Shown piece after piece: positions 57,881-64,000 of a stretch of DNA of 64,000 nucleotides. Under the pieces are notes generated by a model. That model made no database searches, was not told the DNA's origin, and saw only the letters and a program-made list of their open reading frames with translations. Made by a program: the position numbers and the translations under genes. Numbering within the stretch: position 1 is the stretch's first letter; each line of letters starts with the position of its first letter. Source of the DNA: JAGVSR01 sp033765145 (GTDB taxonomy: Bacteria; Pseudomonadota; Alphaproteobacteria; Rhizobiales; Hyphomicrobiaceae); contig JANRIH010000028.1 in assembly GCA_033765145.1 (NCBI GenBank), positions 1 through 64,000 on the forward strand. The letters are read 5' to 3'.

Positions 57881-58780
57881 ATGCCGACCGAGTCGTCTCG
57901 ACCCATCTCCGCGCTTCAAAGTCTTCTCGACATCCTCGATCTCGAAAGGCTCGAAGAGAACCTGTTCCGAGGGCAAAGCCCGTCCGACGGGTGGCAACGG
58001 GTCTTCGGTGGCCAAGTTCTAGGACAAGCGCTCGTTGCCGCCGGCAGGACGGTCGCCGAGCCGCGGCCGTCCCACTCGCTCCACGGCTATTTCCTGCTTG
58101 GTGGCGACCCCAAGCATCCGATCATCTACGAGGTCGAGCGGACGCGTGACGGGGGCTCGTTCACGACCCGGCGCGTGAAGGCAATCCAGCACGGCCGCAT
58201 CATTTTCACGATGAGCGTGTCGTTCCACAAGCTCGAGGACGCCTACGACCACGCGATGCCGATGCCGGCCGTGCCCCCGCCTGAGGAGTTACCGAGCGCC
58301 AACGAAATCATTGCCCGGTTCATGGATCGCCTGCCGGAAAACATGCGCAACTATTGGCGCCGAGAGCGGCCGATCGAACTCCGTCCCGTCGATTTGACAC
58401 GCTATCTGGCGCGCCAGCCGGCCGAACCCGTTCAGCACATCTGGATGCGTGCGGCGGGACGGCTTCCCGAGGCCGTCGAACTTCATCATTGCGTCCTGGC
58501 CTACGCCTCAGATTTCACGCTCCTCGACACGGCCCTCATCCCCCACGGCAAGGTCGTGTTCGACACCGATATTCAGCTCGCGAGCCTCGATCACGCACTG
58601 TGGTTCCACCGCCCATTCCGGGCGGACGCCTGGCTTCTGTACAGCCAGGACGGCCCCTCGGCTCACCGCGGACGCGGGTTCTGCCGGGGCAGCATTTATA
58701 CTCGGGATGGATTGCTGGTCGCTTCGGTTGCCCAGGAGGGGCTTATCCGGAAGCGCGACACGGCCTTCGAGGTCAAATAG
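57881..58780 (+). CDS. tesB: Acyl-CoA thioesterase II
   Basis: This 299-residue double-hotdog enzyme hydrolyses medium- and long-chain acyl-CoA. Conserved features are FRGQSPSDGWQRVFGGQVLGQAL, in parts, the catalytic Asp in SLDHALWFHRPF, DAWLLYSQDGPSAHRGRGF, in parts, and the terminal VASVAQEGLIRKR. TesB also releases 3-hydroxyacids from CoA. The start codon is placed 7 bases after a long palindrome, with no strong ribosome-binding site. Confidence 0.95.
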   Translation: MPTESSRPISALQSLLDILDLERLEENLFRGQSPSDGWQRVFGGQVLGQALVAAGRTVAEPRPSHSLHGYFLLGGDPKHPIIYEVERTRDGGSFTTRRVKAIQHGRIIFTMSVSFHKLEDAYDHAMPMPAVPPPEELPSANEIIARFMDRLPENMRNYWRRERPIELRPVDLTRYLARQPAEPVQHIWMRAAGRLPEAVELHHCVLAYASDFTLLDTALIPHGKVVFDTDIQLASLDHALWFHRPFRADAWLLYSQDGPSAHRGRGFCRGSIYTRDGLLVASVAQEGLIRKRDTAFEVK

Positions 58781-58799
58781 CAGGCAAACCACCGATTCT

Positions 58800-58814
58800 G
58801 CATAAATTTTGTGC
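58800..58814. promoter_or_regulatory. Putative NtrC-binding site upstream of glnK
   Basis: GCAT-N7-GTGC has the spacing and half-site form of NtrC enhancers (GCAC-N7-GTGC) with one mismatch. It lies about 100 bases upstream of a sigma-54-type promoter, the usual distance for an NtrC enhancer. Confidence 0.5.
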
Positions 58815-58901
58815 TGCAAAAGCGGCCGGCGCGGGACTCGCCACAAGGGATGCCGAAATAAAAGGCTTTCGAATCAGCTGACTAGAGCCAGAACGGGCAA
58901 C

Positions 58902-58917
58902 TGGCACATGTCTTGTT
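58902..58917 (+). promoter_or_regulatory. Putative sigma-54 promoter of glnK-amtB
   Basis: TGGCAC-N5-TTGTT matches the -24/-12 consensus TGGCAC-N5-TTGCW, except that the -12 GC reads GT. It lies 100 bases before the glnK start. Together with the NtrC-like dyad upstream it predicts nitrogen-limited expression. Confidence 0.6.
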
Positions 58918-59016
58918 AAAGAATGTAGTCGGCGCGGTATTTCGCAGTGCGAAGTTCCGCTTCCAGTGTGCCGGGCTCTGTCCCGGGGTCCGGCAAGTCG
59001 AATTGGGGGTGCTCAA

Positions 59017-59355
59017 ATGAAGCTAATCACGGCCATCATCAAACCATTCAAGCTCGAGGAGGTGCGCGCGGCGCTTACGGAGCTCGGACTGCAGGGCATG
59101 ACCGTCACGGAAGTGAAGGGCTATGGCCGTCAGAAGGGCCACACGGAAATCTATCGCGGCGCCGAGTACGCGGTGAGCTTCCTGCCCAAAGTGAAGATCG
59201 AGGCTGTCGTGCCTTCGACGTTGGCCGCCAAGGCGGTCGAGGCGATCGCGAAGGCCGCCAAGACCGGCCAGATCGGCGACGGCAAGATCTTCATCTCGCC
59301 CGTCGAGGCCACGGTCCGCATCCGCACGGGCGAGACCGACGACGAGGCGCTCTGA
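59017..59355 (+). CDS. glnK: PII signal protein GlnK
   Basis: This 112-residue PII trimer subunit has the T-loop YGRQKGHTEIYRGAEY with uridylylation site Tyr51, and the ATP-binding residues in KIFISPVEATVRIRTGE. The linkage to amtB marks it as GlnK, which blocks the ammonium channel when nitrogen is sufficient, while GlnE-type enzymes respond to PII status. A GGGGGT ribosome-binding site precedes the ATG. An upstream in-frame start is rejected by family length. Confidence 0.97.
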   Translation: MKLITAIIKPFKLEEVRAALTELGLQGMTVTEVKGYGRQKGHTEIYRGAEYAVSFLPKVKIEAVVPSTLAAKAVEAIAKAAKTGQIGDGKIFISPVEATVRIRTGETDDEAL

Positions 59356-59412
59356 GCGCTCCGATCCTCTGGATATCAACACGCTAGATAAGAACTTGGG
59401 AGTAACGACACA

Positions 59413-60984
59413 ATGACGTCTCGACTACACCGAACCATGCAGGGGCTCGCCGCCGGCGCATTTGCGCTCGCCGCGTCGGCCATGCCGGCCTTGGCCGCGC
59501 CGACACCCAACAACGGCGACACGGCGTTCATGATGATGGCCACCATCCTCGTTCTTCTAATGACGGTTCCCGGCCTTGCGCTCTTCTACGGCGGTCTCGT
59601 CCGCACGAAGAACATGCTCTCGATGTGCATGCAGGTCTTTGCCACGCTCTGCCTCGTGATGATCCTCTGGGTGACCTACGGCTACTCGATGGCCTTCACA
59701 AACGGCGGCGGCTTGAACTCGTTCGTCGGCGGCTTCTCGAAGACGTTCCTCACGGGTGTCGATTCGACGACGCTCGCCGCGACGTTCTCGAACGGCGTCT
59801 ACATACCCGAGTATGTCTACATCTGCTTCCAGATGACTTTCGCCTGCATCACGCCGGCCCTGATCCTCGGCGCGATCGCCGAGCGCATCAAGTTCTCGGC
59901 CGTCATGCTGTTCATGGCGCTCTGGGTCACGTTCATCTACTTCCCCATGGCCCACATGGTCTGGTACTGGGGTGGCCCGGATGCGTTCGGTAATGCTTCC
60001 GCCGCCGTCAAGGCTGCCGAAGCCGCCGTCGCTGCCGCAACCGACACCGCACTTCTCGATGCCGCCAAGACGGCCCTGATCACGGCAGGCGTGGGCGAAG
60101 AGGCCGTCAAGGCACTCGCGGACGCCGCTGCCGTCAAGGCTGCCGCCGACACCCGCATGGGCGAGGTCGCATCGGACGTCGGCATGCTGTTCGGCTGGGG
60201 CGCGCTCGACTTCGCAGGCGGCACCGTCGTTCACATCAACGCAGGCATCGCCGGCCTCGTCGGCTGCCTCCTGCTCGGCAAGCGCATCGGCTACGGCAAG
60301 GAAGCCATGCCTCCCCACTCGCTGGTGATGTGCATGGTCGGCGCGGCCCTCCTCTGGGTCGGCTGGTTCGGCTTCAACGTCGGTTCGAACCTCGAAGCCA
60401 ACGCCTTCGCTGGCCAGGTGATGATCAACACGTTCGTGGCGACTGCTGGCGCGGCCCTCTCGTGGATGATCGTCGAGTGGCTCGCCAAGGGTAAGCCGTC
60501 ACTCCTGGGCCTCGTCTCAGGTGTGATCGCTGGCCTCGTCGCCATCACGCCGGCCTGCGGCTTCGCGGGCGTCATGGGCTCGATCGTCCTCGGCCTCGTC
60601 GCGGGCGTTGTCTGCTTCGTCTTCTGCTCGGCGGTGAAGCATGCGTTCGGCTACGACGACAGCCTGGACGTCTTCGGCATCCACTGCGTTGGCGGCGTTC
60701 TCGGTGCCATCGGCACGGGCATTCTCGTCGCCCCGAGCCTCGGCGGCACGGGCATCCCCGACTACACCTCGGTTCCCGGCACGCTGCAGGTCGGCGCTGT
60801 CGATATCGCAAACCAGGTCATGATCCAGGCCAAGGCGGTGGGCTTCACCCTCCTCTTCTCGGGTCTCGGATCGCTGATCCTCTTCGTTCTCGTCGGCCTC
60901 ATCGTCGGCCTGCGTCCGTCCGAGGAGAAGGAGCGCGAGGGCCTCGACATCACCGACCACGGCGAGCGCGCGTACAACTACTGA
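59413..60984 (+). CDS. amtB: Ammonium transporter AmtB with Ala-rich periplasmic insertion
   Basis: This 523-residue channel has a signal peptide (to AMPALAA, about residue 29) and 11 predicted helices. The pore twin-His pair is His274 (GGTVVHINAG) and His424 (FGIHCVGGVLG), spaced by 150 as in E. coli AmtB. Between YWGGPDAFG and GMLFGWGAL there is an insertion of about 60 residues (about 194-256) rich in Ala and Lys/Glu, absent from the typical protein of about 430 residues. It is placed in a periplasmic loop. It is co-transcribed with glnK (57-base gap) and ends at a strong terminator. Confidence 0.96.
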   Translation: MTSRLHRTMQGLAAGAFALAASAMPALAAPTPNNGDTAFMMMATILVLLMTVPGLALFYGGLVRTKNMLSMCMQVFATLCLVMILWVTYGYSMAFTNGGGLNSFVGGFSKTFLTGVDSTTLAATFSNGVYIPEYVYICFQMTFACITPALILGAIAERIKFSAVMLFMALWVTFIYFPMAHMVWYWGGPDAFGNASAAVKAAEAAVAAATDTALLDAAKTALITAGVGEEAVKALADAAAVKAAADTRMGEVASDVGMLFGWGALDFAGGTVVHINAGIAGLVGCLLLGKRIGYGKEAMPPHSLVMCMVGAALLWVGWFGFNVGSNLEANAFAGQVMINTFVATAGAALSWMIVEWLAKGKPSLLGLVSGVIAGLVAITPACGFAGVMGSIVLGLVAGVVCFVFCSAVKHAFGYDDSLDVFGIHCVGGVLGAIGTGILVAPSLGGTGIPDYTSVPGTLQVGAVDIANQVMIQAKAVGFTLLFSGLGSLILFVLVGLIVGLRPSEEKEREGLDITDHGERAYNY

Positions 60985-61073
60985 GCGACGCCAGAGACCG
61001 GGTCCGCCGTTCCTCCCGCGGCCCCGGTCTCGTAACACTCCCGAGCACGGACTTCCCCTAGACGTGCTCTCCA

Positions 61074-61658
61074 CTAGCCCGGGACGCGACCGCGTTCCGG
61101 GCTTTTTTTGTGCCCCGGCCGAGACGTTCCGACGATCAAGGTGTCGCCCGCCGAAAGCCGACCGAGAAGGTGCCGCATCCCGGCGCGGGATACGGCGACG
61201 CAACCTTCGGTCGGATGTCCATCGCCGCGCGCGATGTGCAGGAAGATCGCGCTTCCGCCGCCCCGGACCCGCGGGCGCTGGTTATGGTCGAGAATGACGA
61301 CCACGTCATAGAGGGCGTCGGTCCGCCAAAGGTGTTCGGCACTCGTCCCATAGGGATGGCGGACCGGTCGATTGTAGTTCCGATCCTCTGGTGCGTCACA
61401 CCACCCGTCATTCTTCGCGATGGCGGTCGTCGGCAGTCCTCCGCCGGGCCGTGGTCCGCGATCGGCGCGAAACATGAGGCGCTCGACGCGATGACGCCCG
61501 ACCGGGGTTGCTCCGTCGCCTTCCCTTTTTATTGCGCGCTGACCGCTCCGTCCGAGGGCGCACGGCAGGCGGAGCCATCCGCTGACGAGCGTGCCCCGTG
61601 TCGCCGAAGCCGAAAGGGCCATCACGAAGTGTTGACGGTGCCGCCGTTTTCTCATCAT
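61074..61658 (-). CDS. L,D-transpeptidase (YkuD-domain) protein
   Basis: This 194-residue protein matches the L,D-transpeptidase catalytic family: LPCALGRSGQRAIKREGDGATPVG, in parts, HPYGTSAEHLWR, and the active-site loop HIARGDGHPTEGCVAVS with the catalytic Cys. It would make 3-3 peptidoglycan crosslinks or attach lipoproteins. No clear signal peptide is seen, unlike most family members, so export needs checking. The start at MMRKRRHR follows AAAGGA. Its stop codon lies within the terminator stem of amtB. Confidence 0.85.
   Translation of the reverse strand: MMRKRRHRQHFVMALSASATRGTLVSGWLRLPCALGRSGQRAIKREGDGATPVGRHRVERLMFRADRGPRPGGGLPTTAIAKNDGWCDAPEDRNYNRPVRHPYGTSAEHLWRTDALYDVVVILDHNQRPRVRGGGSAIFLHIARGDGHPTEGCVAVSRAGMRHLLGRLSAGDTLIVGTSRPGHKKSPERGRVPG
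61076..61109 (+). terminator. Rho-independent terminator after amtB
   Basis: A 13-base stem (AGCCCGGGACGCG with CGCGTTCCGGGCT, one G-T pair) is followed by seven Ts. It terminates glnK-amtB and also contains the stop codon of the convergent L,D-transpeptidase gene. Confidence 0.9.
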
Positions 61659-61790
61659 TTTCCTTTCCCGCAGCCCGTGCGATGCGAAACTGAGACCCGG
61701 GATGTTTTGCCCGGCACCGGATTGACTGAATAGCACCAGCCTGCCCTCGCCGCCTTTTGGCCGCGAGGTCGCGAACGAAGGACCGGAAGC

Positions 61791-62474
61791 ATGACTGCAC
61801 GCAAAATCCTGCTCGTCGACGACGACGAGGATTTGCGCGGCTCGTTGAAGGACCAGCTGAGCCTTTACGACGAATTCGACATCACCGACGCCAATACCGC
61901 ATCACGCGGCATCGAGCGGGCGCGGACCGATCAGCCCGACCTTCTCGTGTTCGACGTCAATCTGCCCGACATGGATGGCCGCGAGGCCGTGAAGCAGCTC
62001 AGGAAGTCGGGCTTCAAGTCTCCGATCATCATGTTGACGGCGAATGACAGCGATGCCGATCAGATCCTCGGGCTCGACTCTGGCGCCAACGACTATGTGA
62101 CGAAGCCTTTCAAGTTCGCCGTCCTTCTCGCCCGCATCCGCGCGCAATTGCGCCAGCACGAGCAGAGCGAAGATGCGGTGTTCTCGGTCGGGCCCTATAG
62201 CTTCAAGCCGTCGCAGAAGCTCATGATCGACGAGAACGGCGCGAAGGTTCGGCTGACGGAAAAGGAAACGGCGATTATCAAGTATCTCTACCGGGCCGGA
62301 GACCGCGTTGTGCCGCGCGAGACTTTGCTGCTCGAAGTGTGGGGCTACAACGCAGGCGTGACGACGCATACTTTGGAGACGCACATCTACCGGCTGCGTC
62401 AGAAGATCGAGAAAGACCCCTCGAATGCGGAAATTCTCGTGACCGAGGTCGGCGGCTACAAGCTCGTGCCCTGA
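61791..62474 (+). CDS. OmpR-family response regulator, orphan
   Basis: This 227-residue regulator has a receiver domain with the acidic pocket DDD at 10-12, phospho-acceptor Asp55 (VFDVNLPDMDG), Thr83-type switch in MLTAND and Lys in TKPFK. A winged-helix domain follows (VRLTEKETAIIKYLYRAGDRVVPRETLLLEVWGYNAG, in parts). No kinase gene lies beside it. It is divergent from the L,D-transpeptidase gene (132-base gap), so cell-envelope regulation is possible but not shown. Confidence 0.94.
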   Translation: MTARKILLVDDDEDLRGSLKDQLSLYDEFDITDANTASRGIERARTDQPDLLVFDVNLPDMDGREAVKQLRKSGFKSPIIMLTANDSDADQILGLDSGANDYVTKPFKFAVLLARIRAQLRQHEQSEDAVFSVGPYSFKPSQKLMIDENGAKVRLTEKETAIIKYLYRAGDRVVPRETLLLEVWGYNAGVTTHTLETHIYRLRQKIEKDPSNAEILVTEVGGYKLVP

Positions 62475-62620
62475 GCGCGCGAAAAAGCCTGTCCCCGCAC
62501 CATCCACGCGCCGTCCACACCCCTCTGGACCCGGACTGTAGAATCATTCGAGCGTCCCTCGATCAAGGAGCGTGGGCCTGGGATTTTCTGGCTCGCCTCC
62601 CAAGCGCTGGGGCACCGGAA

Positions 62621-63148
62621 ATGCCGATCGACGCCTTTGTGAGGCCACTTCTGAGCCTCGACATTTTTCGCGGCCTGAAGCCGCTGCAGTTGACCGAGAT
62701 CGCGCGGCGCGCCTATCGCATCACCTACAAGGCGGGCGATGTCATAACGCGAGAAAACGCGCCGGGCGACGCCGCCATCCTGATCATATCTGGCGACGCG
62801 GTCCGCCTGGATACCTCGGACCTGTCGGATCTCGGTGAACCGTTACCCCTGGGTTCGCTCATAGCCGAAATGGCGATGCTGACGGACATGCTGCACGCGT
62901 CGACGATCATCGCCACGTCTCAGGTTCGCGCGCTCAGGATCGCGCGCGACGATCTTGTCGAGCAGATGATGGAAGATCGGGCCTTGGCCGACCACTTCAT
63001 GCGCCGCATCTCGGGGCGCCTCTCCAATGTTTTGGACGAACTGCGCCAAATCGACGGGCAACTGGCGAGCGGGATGCCGTTGTCTGGGAGGCGCATGTCG
63101 GTCGAAGGACCCACCGGGCAATCGCTGCGGCCCGATTTCGTTCATTGA
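62621..63148 (+). CDS. Cyclic-nucleotide-binding-domain protein
   Basis: This 175-residue protein has one cNMP-binding jelly roll (YKAGDVITRENAPGDAAILIISGDAVRL, in parts; GSLIAEMAMLTDMLHASTIIATSQVRALRI, in parts) and a C-terminal helix, but no DNA-binding helix-turn-helix. The Arg/Glu pair that contacts cAMP phosphate is not conserved, so the ligand is unknown. It lies 146 bases after the response regulator on the same strand. Confidence 0.82.
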   Translation: MPIDAFVRPLLSLDIFRGLKPLQLTEIARRAYRITYKAGDVITRENAPGDAAILIISGDAVRLDTSDLSDLGEPLPLGSLIAEMAMLTDMLHASTIIATSQVRALRIARDDLVEQMMEDRALADHFMRRISGRLSNVLDELRQIDGQLASGMPLSGRRMSVEGPTGQSLRPDFVH

Positions 63149-63204
63149 ACATCGACTGGGGTTCACCGGTCAGCAATTACACTGGGTTCAATTGGCGCGT
63201 TGCC

Positions 63205-63417
63205 AAACGAAAGCGCCCAGCTCCGGGGGGCGAAGCTGGGCGCTAAGCGCATTTCGCGCTCGGCACCGGGAGGGAATCCGGTGCGGCAGGGGCGTTCTCG
63301 GGTAGACGGGGGGGAGCTACCGATGGGGCGAACGCCGCCTGTATGCTCATCAGTTAAGCTCAGACTTGCCTGTTTCAACAGGGGGGATCAGCAACTTCAC
63401 GAAAACGTGATCGCTTT
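63205..63417. other. Structured intergenic region, possible small RNA
   Basis: A 343-base gap between the cNMP protein and lolA holds at least four stable stems. The first is 11 bp perfect (63212-63222 with 63234-63244). The second is 7 bp (63263-63269 with 63278-63284). The third is a nested pair (63291-63297 with 63330-63336; 63298-63305 with 63317-63323). The fourth is TCACG-AAAA-CGTGA (63397-63410) followed by TCGCTTTT. Three of the loops or flanks carry runs of six or seven G. No gene frame is convincing. The first stem can also act as the lolA terminator on the minus strand. Confidence 0.45.
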
Positions 63418-63491
63418 TACCCTGTTATCAACAGCCCTCCCGCTTGCAGTGATGCCTTGTCGCAACAGCCATCCTGCTTCGGGTACACGAT

Positions 63492-64000
63492 TCAAGGGGT
63501 CAACGGACTAGCCGTTACAGCCTTGATCTTGAACTGGGCTTCATCGATGGGCTTGCCCTTGACGACATTCGACACCTCGACCCGGGTTTCGAGGCCCTGA
63601 GCGTCGGTCGTCACCCATTCCTTCAATTCAACGGCGGGCTGTTTGGCCAGAAAGAGCTTGATCTTGCCGGGCGTGTCGGGGCTCTTGTCGGCCACGGAAA
63701 GGACGATCAGGTCGTCGGCCTCCTGGACTTCCATTATGCTGGCATCACGGACAAGATCGACTTCCTTCCTGAGCAAAAGCCGGAACGGCGTCTGATCGAG
63801 CGCAACGCGATCCTCGTTCTGAAGGTCGTGGTCCTGAATGGCCAAGTATTCGCCATCCGATATGATGACCTGCAGGGATGGACGATTGTAGTCGAACCGG
63901 AATTTGCCCGGTTTTTGAACCTGGAATTTGCCGCGCATCTTCTTTTGGTCGGGGTTCGTCTGTACGAACTCTCCTTCCATCGTCGTCAGATCCTTGAAAT
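63492..64000 (-). CDS. lolA: Outer-membrane lipoprotein carrier LolA-like (5' end outside window)
   Basis: The frame is open to the window's right edge. The visible part of about 169 residues (FKDLTTMEGEFVQTNPD, in parts; MRGKFQVQKPGKFRFDYNRPSLQVIISDGEYLAIQDHDLQ, in parts; TPFRLLLRKEVDL) matches LolA, the periplasmic chaperone that carries lipoproteins from LolCDE to the outer membrane. The N-terminal signal peptide is missing because the gene is cut. The C-terminal half (ELKEWVTTDAQGLETRVEVSNV) is typical. A stem at 63212-63244 may be its terminator. Confidence 0.9.
   Translation of the reverse strand, partial: FKDLTTMEGEFVQTNPDQKKMRGKFQVQKPGKFRFDYNRPSLQVIISDGEYLAIQDHDLQNEDRVALDQTPFRLLLRKEVDLVRDASIMEVQEADDLIVLSVADKSPDTPGKIKLFLAKQPAVELKEWVTTDAQGLETRVEVSNVVKGKPIDEAQFKIKAVTASPLTP

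Noticed and set aside
63425..63433. TTATCAACA resembling a DnaA box
   Set aside because: A single imperfect nonamer near no origin gene is expected by chance.

Overview
The window is dense, GC-rich DNA with short gaps, GTGA/ATGA gene overlaps and alphaproteobacterial gene families throughout: PAS_5 proteins, a class I PHA synthase, hom-glpX-recJ synteny, dapF-mtaB-ftsY synteny and YciB septation proteins. It looks like chromosomal sequence of an alphaproteobacterium. I cannot place it to genus. The left 34 kb resembles Rhodospirillales-type gene content. From argG rightwards the gene order and the synonymous codon choices look more Rhizobiales-like, with CTG and ACC giving way to CTC/CTT/TTG and ACG. 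This is either real intragenomic heterogeneity or a join between two sources, and it is reported as a finding. No phage, integrase, IS transposase or CRISPR array was seen.

Layout of the left half. At 1-6.7 kb there is a truncated OmpR-type regulator with its histidine kinase. A FecR protein and an OmpA lipoprotein follow, converging on a four-gene operon for a kinase-like anti-sigma ATPase, a STAS antagonist, a metallo-beta-lactamase-fold hydrolase and a CHASE2-SpoIIE phosphatase, which is a complete partner-switching set. At 6.8-9.5 kb are a small unknown gene, two PAS_5 proteins, a CurA-like reductase and tRNA-Glu. At 9.5-16 kb are recJ, glpX, hom, an alanine-type aminotransferase and an OmpA lipoprotein. 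At 16-22.4 kb are phaC, an MFS transporter, a gamma-carbonic anhydrase, argC, rpsI-rplM and a thioesterase. At 22.5-34.1 kb are a trypsin-like protein lacking its catalytic residues, an EAL phosphodiesterase, a giant AsmA/YhdP-like protein, glnE, bcp, a CysQ-like phosphatase and pmbA.

Layout of the right half. At 34.2-38.7 kb are argG, an unknown (perhaps phasin-like) protein, a PQQ-type sugar dehydrogenase and dapF. At 38.7-46.3 kb are mtaB, ftsY, two overlapping yciB genes, a marR regulator preceded by palindromes, asd, a DUF4174 protein and an orphan pqqC with a FixK/FNR-like box upstream. At 46.6-47.2 kb a GIY-YIG nuclease gene is bracketed by REP-like palindromes. At 47.3-54.6 kb are rlmN, two paralogous small membrane proteins, an EF-hand lipoprotein, ffh, rpsP and rimM, interrupted by unknown genes and without trmD. 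At 54.7-64 kb are a periplasmic rhodanese, a secreted PHB-depolymerase-like esterase, a UbiH-like monooxygenase, two long palindromes, tesB, a sigma-54/NtrC-type glnK-amtB operon, an L,D-transpeptidase, an OmpR-type regulator, a cyclic-nucleotide-binding protein, a structured intergenic region and the start-truncated lolA.

Functional threads. Nitrogen control is represented by glnE, glnK and amtB. Carbon storage is represented by phaC, a possible phasin and a depolymerase-like esterase. Co-translational targeting has both SRP GTPases, Ffh and FtsY. Amino-acid synthesis is covered by hom, asd, dapF, argC and argG. Envelope sensing is suggested by FecR, OmpA and CHASE2-SpoIIE. The most unusual non-coding features are two families of long palindromes in the right half.
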